From assembly GCA_020725985.1 (NCBI GenBank), contig DYTM01000045.1, positions 1-8,993 on the forward strand: a stretch of DNA of 8,993 nucleotides, read 5' to 3'. Shown piece by piece: positions 1 to 5,925 of the stretch. The stretch's first letter is position 1; each line of letters starts with the position of its first letter. The notes under the pieces were generated by a model. That model made no database searches. It was not told the DNA's origin and worked only from the letters and a program-made list of their open reading frames with translations. This DNA comes from Methanomassiliicoccus sp. (GTDB taxonomy: Archaea > Thermoplasmatota > Thermoplasmata > Methanomassiliicoccales > JACIVX01). The position numbers and the translations under genes were made by a program.

Positions 1-87
1 CCCGCAGCCGGGACAACGCGCCTCAGAAGCCGAAAGCTTCACACCTCTTGCCCGGTTGCACTTGGGGCAGACTATGACGCCGAACAT
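1..87 (-). CDS. Zinc-ribbon protein, 3' part missing (runs off left edge)
   Basis: Only the first 29 codons are present; the gene continues beyond base 1. The visible peptide starts MFGVIVCPKCNRARGV and reaches CPGCG at the edge. This gives two CxxC knuckles (Cys7/Cys10 and Cys26/Cys29), a complete rubredoxin-like zinc-binding set. The opening resembles short archaeal zinc-ribbon proteins of the DUF1922 type, but too little is visible to be firm. The ATG overlaps the TGA of the arginine decarboxylase gene by one base (TGATG on the minus strand). No strong Shine-Dalgarno site precedes it, so translation is probably coupled to pdaD and the two share a transcript. Function is unknown; nucleic-acid or protein binding is typical of zinc ribbons. 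Confidence 0.75.
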   Translation of the reverse strand, partial: MFGVIVCPKCNRARGVKLSASEARCPGCG

Positions 88-557
88 CAGTACTCGACGA
101 AAACCAGCGCCCCGATGCACGCGCCGTAGTGGTCCATCGGGACTGAGAGCTCCTCGATCTTGTAGTGGAGGGACTTGAACTCGATTCCCCTCAGCTTCGC
201 CATCTCGTGCATCTTCCACTCGAGCACCTCTCGAAGGGCCCTCTTCGTCCCGTGCATGTGTCCCTCGGCCACGTAGCCGCCCTTCCCGTCCTTTCTGAAT
301 CCGTAGGCGATGCCGGCGGAGATCATCTCTCCCTCCCCGCCTCTCATCTGAGCAAGAACGCAATGAGTGATCGCTCCCATCGGAAGGGCCCTTTGCGGAA
401 CCTGCTTCGCCCCGACCGGAAGTATCGAGGAGACCGACACGATGTTCTGTTCGCCGATCTTTGCCTTGATGAGCGCCTCGTCGAAAGCGTTGAGATCAGA
501 AACCTTACTGACCGCGCAGCCTGAGGTCACGAAAAACTTCTTTGGGATTATCTGCAT
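87..557 (-). CDS. pdaD: Pyruvoyl-dependent arginine decarboxylase
   Basis: Converts arginine to agmatine in the cytoplasm, the first step of archaeal polyamine synthesis and the source of agmatine for agmatidine in tRNA-Ile2. The 156-residue protein matches the usual length (about 150-165). The self-cleavage site is visible as VSSILP: Ser43-Ser44, where family knowledge says the chain is cut and the second serine becomes the pyruvoyl cofactor. This gives a small N-terminal beta chain and a larger alpha chain. Asn38 and the Glu in YVAEGH (Glu98) are the likely counterparts of known active-site residues, by approximate alignment. Other family stretches are GAITHCVLAQMRG and the C-terminal GACIGALVFVEY. 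The ATG at 557 lies about 29 bases after a TATA-like box, so the transcript is probably leaderless. Confidence 0.95.
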   Translation of the reverse strand: MQIIPKKFFVTSGCAVSKVSDLNAFDEALIKAKIGEQNIVSVSSILPVGAKQVPQRALPMGAITHCVLAQMRGGEGEMISAGIAYGFRKDGKGGYVAEGHMHGTKRALREVLEWKMHEMAKLRGIEFKSLHYKIEELSVPMDHYGACIGALVFVEY

Positions 558-581
558 TGAGCGAAGTATTACTCAAGCTGG

Positions 582-589
582 AATTTAAG
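582..589 (-). promoter_or_regulatory. TATA box of pdaD
   Basis: The minus strand reads CTTAAATT here with a purine-rich stretch (GGGGAAATG) just upstream as a possible BRE. The centre is about 29 bases from the pdaD ATG, which places transcription start at or next to the start codon. It lies between the V4R-DUF835 stop (611) and pdaD, so pdaD has its own promoter. Confidence 0.6.
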
Positions 590-610
590 CATTTCCCCAT
601 TGGCTTTGGC

Positions 611-1546
611 TCAGTCGTCCAGCTGATAGAGGCGCAGTTCCCTCTCGAGCATCTTCACGTCCCTTTGGTTGAGCGTCTGCGGGCTTACGGGGAGGAGGAG
701 GATCGAGCCTGTCACTGCCACGTTCTCGTTGAGGAGCTGAATGAACTTGAGCACCTTGACAAATGTGCTCTGGCTTACCATGTACTCGAGGCCTGAGATG
801 AGAACGATGCCGTGATCCGCCGCGTCGAGGAAGTTCTTGATCTCGCTGTATATGAGAGGGATGTTCGTCGGCTCCCTCGCGTACTTGACGTCGCGGTCAT
901 AGGAGAGCCAGAGGGCCGTGGAGCCGCTGATGTCGTACTGCTCCTTCAGCTTCTCGGGGTACTCCCTCACGATGCACATCGCCTCTCTTCCGTGGGCGAT
1001 ATGGTCGATGAATATCTCGAATGCCACCGACGGCTGCTCAGACTCGATGAGGTAGGAGTAGCCTTCCTCGAGCTCGTACTTGCCCGCCGTCACCTCGGTC
1101 TCCTTCCTTGGGGGCTGAATGAGCTCATCTGCCGGGGTGAGCACGTGAACGCAGGAGGCCTTCCCCTCAGAGATGCACTCCCTCTCGGTCGCCTTGTACC
1201 TCTTCTTCAGCAGCCCCGAGGCGATGCCGCTCAGATAGCCCCTCGTGAAGTCGCACCTCCTCCCGTGGGAGGCCTCGACCGACTCCTCGAAGGTGATCAC
1301 CATCTCCTTCTCGGTGATCTCCTCCATGACGATCCTGCTCAGCCCCGTCTCGGACCAGAGCTGGGGGAGCATCTCGGAAAACTCCTCGAAGTCATTTGCC
1401 TCCACCTCGAGCGATCTGACCATGCCCATTCCCGCCCTGAATCCGAATCTCTCGAGGGTCTCGGCCGCGGAGTCGCCCTCCAGAAGCTCCAGCTCCTCCC
1501 TCAGGTCGAGGAGGGCCGTACCAGGCATGACATAGAAAGGCTTCAT
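611..1546 (-). CDS. V4R domain-DUF835 fusion protein, GTPase partner candidate
   Basis: A 311-residue two-domain protein with no signal peptide or membrane segment. Residues about 30-137 look like a V4R (4-vinyl-reductase) domain: a GYLSGIASGLL glycine-rich helix (103-113) followed by the typical ECISEGKASCVHVL end with Cys124 and Cys132. Residues about 163-305 match DUF835, an archaeal domain of unknown function; the segments SYLIESEQPSVAFEIF and the late GLEYMVSQSTFVKVLKF are characteristic. The start is well supported: a GGAGG site sits 7 bases upstream inside the GTPase gene, and the ATG overlaps the GTPase stop as ATGA. V4R is fold-related to the Bet3 subunits of TRAPP, a Rab exchange factor, so a role as regulator or effector of the coupled GTPase is inferred. 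A ligand-sensing role for V4R is the alternative. Confidence 0.85.
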   Translation of the reverse strand: MKPFYVMPGTALLDLREELELLEGDSAAETLERFGFRAGMGMVRSLEVEANDFEEFSEMLPQLWSETGLSRIVMEEITEKEMVITFEESVEASHGRRCDFTRGYLSGIASGLLKKRYKATERECISEGKASCVHVLTPADELIQPPRKETEVTAGKYELEEGYSYLIESEQPSVAFEIFIDHIAHGREAMCIVREYPEKLKEQYDISGSTALWLSYDRDVKYAREPTNIPLIYSEIKNFLDAADHGIVLISGLEYMVSQSTFVKVLKFIQLLNENVAVTGSILLLPVSPQTLNQRDVKMLERELRLYQLDD

Positions 1547-2055
1547 TGTCTTTCCTCCATCATCAGTCTGCTCAGTCGCAGGAACGCCTCCTGGACGCCC
1601 TCACCAGTCTTTGCGCTCGTCATGACGAGGTCCCCTCCGAGGGAGTCGGAGACCACCGCCAGGACCTCCCTCGGGATCTTCGGCTCCAGGTCATTCTTGT
1701 TGGCGAGCGCGATCACCGGGACGCTGCCAGCTATGGAGACGAAGTCGTCCTTCCACTCGAGAATGCTCCTCACCGTCTCCTCCCTTGTGACATCGCAGAC
1801 CAGGAGCGCGCCGTTCGCCCCTTTGTAGTACGCATGATGAAGGGACTTGTGAGCCTTCTGCCCGAGAATGTCCCAGATCATCAGCGTAAGCTCAACATCC
1901 TCCAGGTCGAGGACCTTCTTCGTCACCTTGGTGCCGAAGCTGACGAGGTACTCGTCGCTGAAGAAGTCGTGAACGTACCTCCTCACCAAGCTTGTCTTTC
2001 CGACGCCGCCCTCGCCCAGAAGGCAGATCTTTCGGATGAACCTCCTCTTTTCCAT
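1543..2055 (-). CDS. Small Ras/Rab-like GTPase
   Basis: A 170-residue single-domain GTPase with the full motif set: P-loop GEGGVGKTS (14-22), a switch I region where Ser39 replaces the usual Rab Thr, switch II WDILGQ (Asp62, Gly65, Gln66), NKND (119-122) and TSAK (146-149). Gln66 is the position that drives hydrolysis in Ras and Rab, so it should be an intrinsically competent switch. The overall layout (DFFSDEYLVSFGTKV, then a DVT turn after strand 4) is Rab-like rather than translation-factor-like. The C-terminus ends EERQ with no prenylation cysteine, so it is presumably cytosolic or recruited by a partner. It is the first gene of a two-gene unit, overlapping the V4R-DUF835 gene by 4 bases. 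The cellular role is unknown. Confidence 0.93.
   Translation of the reverse strand: MEKRRFIRKICLLGEGGVGKTSLVRRYVHDFFSDEYLVSFGTKVTKKVLDLEDVELTLMIWDILGQKAHKSLHHAYYKGANGALLVCDVTREETVRSILEWKDDFVSIAGSVPVIALANKNDLEPKIPREVLAVVSDSLGGDLVMTSAKTGEGVQEAFLRLSRLMMEERQ
1554..1558 (-). promoter_or_regulatory. Shine-Dalgarno site of V4R-DUF835 gene
   Basis: The minus strand reads GGAGG seven bases before the ATG at 1546, inside the last codons of the GTPase gene. This fixes the start of the V4R-DUF835 gene and allows independent as well as coupled translation. Confidence 0.7.
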
Positions 2056-2080
2056 GGGGATACCAGATGTATCGGCTGCT

Positions 2081-2090
2081 GATTATTTAA
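2081..2090 (-). promoter_or_regulatory. TATA box of GTPase/V4R-DUF835 operon
   Basis: The minus strand reads TTAAATAATC centred about 31 bases before the GTPase ATG (2055). There is no Shine-Dalgarno site between them, so a nearly leaderless transcript is expected. It supports separate transcription of the GTPase and V4R genes from the upstream PAC2 gene. Confidence 0.6.
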
Positions 2091-2149
2091 CACTTGGTCG
2101 CACGGTCCAAGACCAGTCGTGTAGATTCCCGGATCGAGGCGCTCAGGCA

Positions 2150-2908
2150 TCACCCGTAGATGACCGACTCGTCCGCCAGCTTCTTCGGCTGCCGCACGCT
2201 GTCCAGCGCCGCCTTCATCTGCTGCTCGATCTGCTCCGCCTCCTTGTACAACGGCTCGGGATCAAGCTTCAACTCCGGAAGCATCTTAGCGACGATCTCA
2301 AGAAGCCTCGCCGCGCCCCTCGCGTCCGGATAGTCGAGTCTCGCCGGTCCAAGCAGGCAGATGACGTCGATCCCGAGGCGCTCTCCTTCGAACAAGAGCA
2401 CCCCCGAGATCCCGGAGACCATTCCCTCCTTCATCTCCTTGACGCCGTAGTTCTCGAACATCGCCCGGGTCTTCGGGGTGCTCGCCACTCCGTAGATCGG
2501 CGCATCGTCAGGCATCTCCCCCACGTTGATCCCCTCGAGGGTCAGTATCGTCCCGATCTCCTTCTCGCTGCACCACTCCAGCAGTTTGTCGACGACCGGC
2601 TTGATCAGGTCCGGCCGCGGCATGAACTCCGACATGAAGACGACGAGCTGATCGCATCGGATACCGTCATCGCATGCCCTTTCCCCTGCGTAGATTCTCA
2701 CGGGAGACGAAGGAATCCCGTCGTGTACGATCGTGTACGGCGGGAAGTCCTTCGAAATCATGGTGGCGACCCTCTCGAGGTGCAACGTCCTCGCGACGAA
2801 GTTCGCCGCGATCGACCCGACGAGGCCGACGCTCGGGAAGCCGATCACCGCCATGGCCTTCGGGTATTTTCCGTACTTGTACTCGTTGATGAACGGGTCT
2901 GATTCCAT
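2150..2908 (-). CDS. PAC2-family proteasome assembly chaperone/activator (PbaA/PbaB-like)
   Basis: A 252-residue cytoplasmic protein of the PAC2 family. The signature is near the N-terminus: AVIGFPSVGLVGSIAANF (20-37), with Gly23-Phe-Pro-x-x-Gly28-Leu-Val-Gly31. Characteristic later segments are LVVFMSEFMPRPDLIKPVVDKLLEW, GINVGE (start of the TLEG loop), GMVSGISGVLL and LDYPDARGAARLLE. A charged helical tail follows from about 215. The last three residues are Ile-Tyr-Gly, fitting the HbYX motif (hydrophobic, Tyr, any) with which proteasome activators and the archaeal homolog PbaB dock into alpha-ring pockets. This supports a role in assembling or gating the 20S proteasome. The ATG has a GGAGG site 6 bases upstream and a TATA box further out. 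No proteasome gene is in view. Confidence 0.88.
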   Translation of the reverse strand: MESDPFINEYKYGKYPKAMAVIGFPSVGLVGSIAANFVARTLHLERVATMISKDFPPYTIVHDGIPSSPVRIYAGERACDDGIRCDQLVVFMSEFMPRPDLIKPVVDKLLEWCSEKEIGTILTLEGINVGEMPDDAPIYGVASTPKTRAMFENYGVKEMKEGMVSGISGVLLFEGERLGIDVICLLGPARLDYPDARGAARLLEIVAKMLPELKLDPEPLYKEAEQIEQQMKAALDSVRQPKKLADESVIYG

Positions 2909-2912
2909 GCCA

Positions 2913-2939
2913 CCCCTCCGTGAATCTGCTAAGGAGGGG
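2913..2939. repeat. Perfect 7-bp inverted repeat covering the PAC2 ribosome site
   Basis: CCCCTCC (2913-2919) and GGAGGGG (2933-2939) are exact inverted copies separated by 13 bases. The left arm, read on the minus strand, is the Shine-Dalgarno site (GGAGG, 2915-2919) of the PAC2 gene. If the right arm is transcribed it could hide this site. If transcription starts near 2921, as the TATA position suggests, the repeat is more likely an operator at the start site, or chance. Confidence 0.4.
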
Positions 2940-2943
2940 GAGC

Positions 2944-2951
2944 ATACTTAA
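2944..2951 (-). promoter_or_regulatory. TATA-like box of PAC2 gene
   Basis: The minus strand reads GTTAAGTATG across 2943-2952, about 37-40 bases before the PAC2 ATG. That leaves room for a short leader containing the GGAGG site at 2915-2919, unlike the leaderless neighbours. Confidence 0.45.
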
Positions 2952-2966
2952 CCCTTACCATTTCTG

Positions 2967-3026
2967 CCTGGACCCAGGAGACCAGAAATCCCCCACCAGG
3001 GGTCCAGGGAATTGCCGTTGTGCAAT
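2967..3026. repeat. Cluster of inverted repeats between PAC2 and M16 peptidase genes
   Basis: CCTGGACCC (2967-2975) has an exact inverted copy at 3000-3008, a 9-bp stem with a 24-base loop. Its left arm is itself half of a small palindrome, CCTGG-AC-CCAGG (2967-2978). TTTCTG (2961-2966) is matched by CAGAAA (2983-2988), and ATTGC (3011-3015) pairs with GCAAT (3022-3026) around a 6-base loop. The alternatives are mutually exclusive in part. The stretch is non-coding between divergent genes and could be an operator region or a small structured RNA; I cannot tell which. It does not fold as a tRNA and has no T-loop sequence. Confidence 0.4.
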
Positions 3027-3099
3027 GAAACTGCGCGTCCTACCGGGTTGGGCTCACCTTCGAAAGAACTAAAGGCCGAGGCCCGTTCTCCCTCATTCG

Positions 3100-4377
3100 T
3101 TGAAGGGACAGAGGATATCGCTGACGAGAACCCCTGCGGGGATTCCTGTGATTGTGGAAGAGCTCCCATACTCGAGGTCCGTCGCGCTCTCGGTCTACGT
3201 GTCCGTCGGATCGAGGGACGAGCCCCGGGGACAGGAGGGTCTGGCGCATCTGCTCGAACATATCATGTTCAAGGGTACCAGGCGTATGACCTCCAGGGAG
3301 GCGTCGGTGCTGATCGAATCCGCCGGCGGCGAGCTCAACGGATACACTGGAAAGGAGACGACCTGCTACTACACCGTCACTCTGGACAAGACCATCGGCA
3401 CAGGCGAGAGCATCCTCGCGGACATGATGACGAACCCGCTCATCGACCCCCGCGCCGTAGAGATCGAGAAGAACGTCGTTGCCGAGGAGATCAGAATGTT
3501 GAAGGATGATCCGAACGATTACATTCACTATCTTTTCACGCGCGCGCTCTGGAACGGCCACCCGATGGCGTTCTCCGAGACGGGGGAACTCGACGGTGTC
3601 AATCCCCTCACCGAAACTCACCTCCGATCGTTCTTCGAAAGCTCCTACAGGCCTCCGAACCTGGTCGTCGCGGCGAGCGGGAATATCGCACCCGGCCGGA
3701 TCGAGACCTGGGCATCGGACAATCTTGATGCGTTGGGAAGTGCCGGGACGCGCAACGGCAGGGAAGCTCCCGCCTCCCGGTCTGGCTTTGAGTTCTTTCA
3801 CCGGGAGGGGGACCAGACCTATGTGGGCATGGGATTTCCGGGGGTGAGCGCCGGGGATCCTGACAGATACGCCCAGACGCTGCTCAGTGCCATCCTCGGG
3901 GCAGGCACGAGCTCGAGGCTGTACCAGAAGGTGAGGGAGGACATGGGCCTCGCCTACTCGATCTATACAATGTCCCAGCCTTACAGCGATTGCGGATTCC
4001 TCGGCATCTTCTTCTCATCGAAGTCCTCGACGGCCGATACCGTCGTCCGGACCGTGGCGTCAGAGATCAACAAGGTCAAGAGGGACGGACTCGAGAAGGG
4101 AGAACTGACGAGAGCGAGGAGACTGATAGAGGGCATTCTGGTCAGAAGGCTCGAATCCACTGATTCGAGGATATTCCACCTCGGCGAGTTCTATGTTCTC
4201 ACCGGAAAGGTGCCGACCGAGGCCGAGATCCTTGCGGATCTCGAAAGGGTGAAAGAGGAAGACATCGTAGCAGTTGCCAGAAGAATCATGGACCGGGGGC
4301 GGCTCTGCGTCGCGGTTCACGGTCCGAGTGAGAATGGCGAGAAGGACAAGGAGAACCTGGAAGGCATCGATTTCTAG
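3100..4377 (+). CDS. M16-family zinc metallopeptidase
   Basis: A 425-residue M16B-type (processing-peptidase-like) protein. The inverted zinc site HLLEH is at 50-54 (His50, Glu53 catalytic, His54); the third ligand is Glu130, 76 residues on, in KNVVAEEI. The second, non-catalytic half carries the conserved RED-GLAY pair (Arg279, Tyr286) that helps bind substrate. Length fits the one-chain, two-domain bacterial-type enzymes that work as dimers or with an inactive partner; no partner gene is adjacent. There is no signal peptide, so it acts in the cytoplasm, probably degrading peptides. The start is TTG at 3100: an in-frame TAA at 3070 leaves no other upstream start, and the homologous N-terminus (TPAGIPVIVEE) begins right after it. 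No Shine-Dalgarno site is seen. The family is mostly bacterial, so old transfer is possible. Confidence 0.9.
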   Translation: MKGQRISLTRTPAGIPVIVEELPYSRSVALSVYVSVGSRDEPRGQEGLAHLLEHIMFKGTRRMTSREASVLIESAGGELNGYTGKETTCYYTVTLDKTIGTGESILADMMTNPLIDPRAVEIEKNVVAEEIRMLKDDPNDYIHYLFTRALWNGHPMAFSETGELDGVNPLTETHLRSFFESSYRPPNLVVAASGNIAPGRIETWASDNLDALGSAGTRNGREAPASRSGFEFFHREGDQTYVGMGFPGVSAGDPDRYAQTLLSAILGAGTSSRLYQKVREDMGLAYSIYTMSQPYSDCGFLGIFFSSKSSTADTVVRTVASEINKVKRDGLEKGELTRARRLIEGILVRRLESTDSRIFHLGEFYVLTGKVPTEAEILADLERVKEEDIVAVARRIMDRGRLCVAVHGPSENGEKDKENLEGIDF

Positions 4378-4429
4378 GCTCTTCAATCCCGGGAAATAGC
4401 GTCGAGGCCTCCGGCCGAAATGCCCCCTG

Positions 4430-4909
4430 TCAGGAATCTGATACCTTCGCCATCTTGATGATCTCCACCACAGTATCCACTGCCTTCGGAAGGGCCTTCT
4501 CCACCTCGGGGGACATGCTGTCGCTGATAGTCTTGGTGTCGATCACCTCGATTGCCACGAAGTGCATCTTCTTCGGCATCCTCTCGGGCTCGAGCCTCCT
4601 GCCGAGCTCGATTGCCGTGGCGATGTTGACGTCGTGGGGATTCGTGCCATGGACGGACTCGGTGAAGCTTTCCTCCGAGAGAAGGAAGACCGAGCCAGGC
4701 GGTTTTGAAGAGGTGATGATCGCGTCGACGATGATAGCCACTTCGTGATCCATCATGACCTCGATCAGGTCCAGCCCGCTCGTGCTGGCCTCTCTGACGT
4801 CGACTCCTTCGATCCCGAGCGAGGCCACCCGATCCGCCACCCTGAGGCCGATCGAGTCGTCAGTGACGATCGGGCTTCCGATGCCGAGGACGAGAATGCG
4901 TGGAGTCAT
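4430..4909 (-). CDS. Hydrogenase maturation protease (HycI/M52 family)
   Basis: Cleaves the C-terminal tail from the large subunit of a [NiFe] hydrogenase after nickel insertion. From the chosen start (MTPRILVLGIGSPIVTDD) the protein is 159 residues, the normal family size. The motif GIGSPIVTDDSIG (9-21) supplies the acidic nickel-sensing residue (Asp17 or Asp18). Asp62 in VDAI and His92 in TNPHDVN correspond to the other two metal-probing residues of HycI. An in-frame ATG 30 codons upstream (4999) would add a Gln/Arg-rich, unconserved leader and run toward the neighbour's promoter, so I reject it. A weak GGAAGG lies before the chosen ATG. The gene converges with the peptidase gene and diverges from the LysR-like regulator. 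The hydrogenase it serves is not in the window; an Mvh-type enzyme coupled to Hdr is the natural candidate. Confidence 0.9.
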   Translation of the reverse strand: MTPRILVLGIGSPIVTDDSIGLRVADRVASLGIEGVDVREASTSGLDLIEVMMDHEVAIIVDAIITSSKPPGSVFLLSEESFTESVHGTNPHDVNIATAIELGRRLEPERMPKKMHFVAIEVIDTKTISDSMSPEVEKALPKAVDTVVEIIKMAKVSDS

Positions 4910-4982
4910 CGCGCCCTTCCGATGCCGTCGGTGGTTCAAAAACCTTTGCGGCATCTCCTCCTGGAACTGATTCCCGTTCTGC

Positions 4983-5011
4983 AGCGTGTCAACGCTCAAG
5001 GTAGATATACC
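4983..5011. repeat. Two adjacent palindromes at the regulator promoter
   Basis: AGCGT-GTCA-ACGCT (4983-4996) and GGTA-GATA-TACC (5000-5011) lie side by side. The second contains the TATA box of the regulator gene. They sit in the 122-bp space between the divergent protease and regulator genes, where autoregulation of a LysR-like protein would be expected. Operator function is inferred. Confidence 0.35.
5003..5010 (+). promoter_or_regulatory. TATA box of LysR-like regulator
   Basis: AGATATAC is centred about 26 bases before the GTG at 5032, exactly the TATA-to-start distance of a leaderless archaeal transcript. This is the main support for the GTG start. Confidence 0.6.
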
Positions 5012-5031
5012 GCGCCGTCCAATCCCTGGGC

Positions 5032-5838
5032 GTGGAGATCGAGCCGTCGATATCCCTCATCGTCAATGGCGAACCGATAAGCCTTCACCACCTCGAGGTT
5101 CTCAGGGCAGTCCACGAGGAAGGAAGTCAGAAGAGGGCGGCGGAGCGCCTGAGGATTTCAACGCCAGTCCTCCACAGATACCTGAGGAAAGTCGAGGAGA
5201 GGGTGGGTACGAGGATGCTCATCACCTCCCCCCTCGGGACCAAGCTCACGCCCGAGGGAGGAGTGATCGTGTTCGAGTACCTTGCCCTCCGGGCGAGGAT
5301 GAAGAGGGGCGACACGACCGTCGTCGGCGGGAGCATTGTGACGGAGGATCTCCTCCTGTCAGTGCTCTCGAAGATTGACAGGGTCGGCAGGTACGATCTC
5401 ATCATCTCCGATGACGAGAGGAACCTGAGGGACCTCCAGGCCGGTCTGATGGACCTCGTCGTCCTTGACGATCCGCTCTATGTCTACGACCTGGAAGGGG
5501 TGTATTGGGAGGAGGTCGCCGAGGACGATCTCGTTCACGTCGATCGTGGCAGCAACTACCTCCGGTTCAAGTATGGCGCGCAACGGATCGGGTTCAGGGA
5601 TCTCGAGAGCAGGGGGGTGAGGCACAAGGTCAAGGGCGTGGTGAGGCACCTCCCCGCCCTTCTGGACTCCAATCTCAGCTTCTTCGTGAACCAGAGTCTG
5701 CTTTCAAGGAAGGGTATCAGAATGCGGAGCGCGACCGAGCCGAGGCTCCTCCGCCACAAGATCCTCGCCGTCTACAGGAAAGAGGACGGGGAGGTCTCCA
5801 GGCTCATTCGGGAGCTAAGGAGGCACCGGTTGCTCTGA
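5032..5838 (+). CDS. LysR-like transcriptional regulator (wHTH plus PBP-like sensor)
   Basis: A 268-residue regulator. Residues about 15-85 form a LysR/ModE-type winged helix-turn-helix: LEVLRAVHEEGSQKRAAERL, then STPVLHRYLRKVEERVG as recognition helix and linker, and a wing with TPEG. From about 95 to 255 the pattern (strand GGSIVTEDLLLSVL, then DLIISDDERNLRDLQAG and MDLVVLDDPL) resembles a periplasmic-binding-protein-type effector domain, somewhat shorter than in standard LysR proteins. It should bind DNA as a dimer or tetramer and respond to a small molecule not identifiable here. The GTG start is chosen because a TATA box lies 26 bases upstream and no Shine-Dalgarno site is present. It sits between the divergent hydrogenase maturation gene and hdrCB, and probably regulates one or both. 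Confidence 0.82.
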   Translation: MEIEPSISLIVNGEPISLHHLEVLRAVHEEGSQKRAAERLRISTPVLHRYLRKVEERVGTRMLITSPLGTKLTPEGGVIVFEYLALRARMKRGDTTVVGGSIVTEDLLLSVLSKIDRVGRYDLIISDDERNLRDLQAGLMDLVVLDDPLYVYDLEGVYWEEVAEDDLVHVDRGSNYLRFKYGAQRIGFRDLESRGVRHKVKGVVRHLPALLDSNLSFFVNQSLLSRKGIRMRSATEPRLLRHKILAVYRKEDGEVSRLIRELRRHRLL

Positions 5839-5845
5839 TGTGGTT

Positions 5846-5861
5846 TTACCTTTAGAGGTAA
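5846..5861. repeat. Perfect hairpin/palindrome upstream of hdrC
   Basis: TTACCT-TTAG-AGGTAA is a perfect 6-bp inverted repeat with a 4-base centre, 8 bases after the regulator's stop and 24 bases before the hdrC TATA box. It shares the TACC/GGTA half-site with the palindrome at 5000-5011, though in the opposite arrangement. It could be an operator for hdrCB or part of the regulator gene's 3' end. Confidence 0.4.
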
Positions 5862-5885
5862 CACAAGGCCCCTCCTCGGTATACG

Positions 5886-5893
5886 CTTAAATA
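5886..5893 (+). promoter_or_regulatory. TATA box of hdrCB operon
   Basis: CTTAAATA, preceded by ATACG, is centred about 37 bases before the hdrC ATG. The expected start near 5915 leaves a very short leader, with GAGG at 5915-5918 seven bases before the ATG. This is the clearest promoter in the window. Confidence 0.65.
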
Positions 5894-5925
5894 GCCGCAA
5901 GGGGGTTTCCCGCCGAGGCGAAACC

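Noticed and set aside
812..1828. A 338-codon open frame on the plus strand.
   Set aside because: It is antisense to the V4R-DUF835 and GTPase genes. Its Leu/Arg/His-rich composition is typical of the shadow of a G/C-ending gene, and the opposite strand has recognisable domains.
2955..3060. Possible tRNA or box C/D RNA in the structured intergenic region.
   Set aside because: No T-loop, no seven-base acceptor stem and no paired C/D boxes were found; only generic hairpins are visible.
4910..4999. N-terminal extension of the hydrogenase maturation protease to an ATG at 4999.
   Set aside because: The added 30 residues are Gln/Arg-rich and unlike the family, whose members begin directly with the strand before the GIGSP motif.
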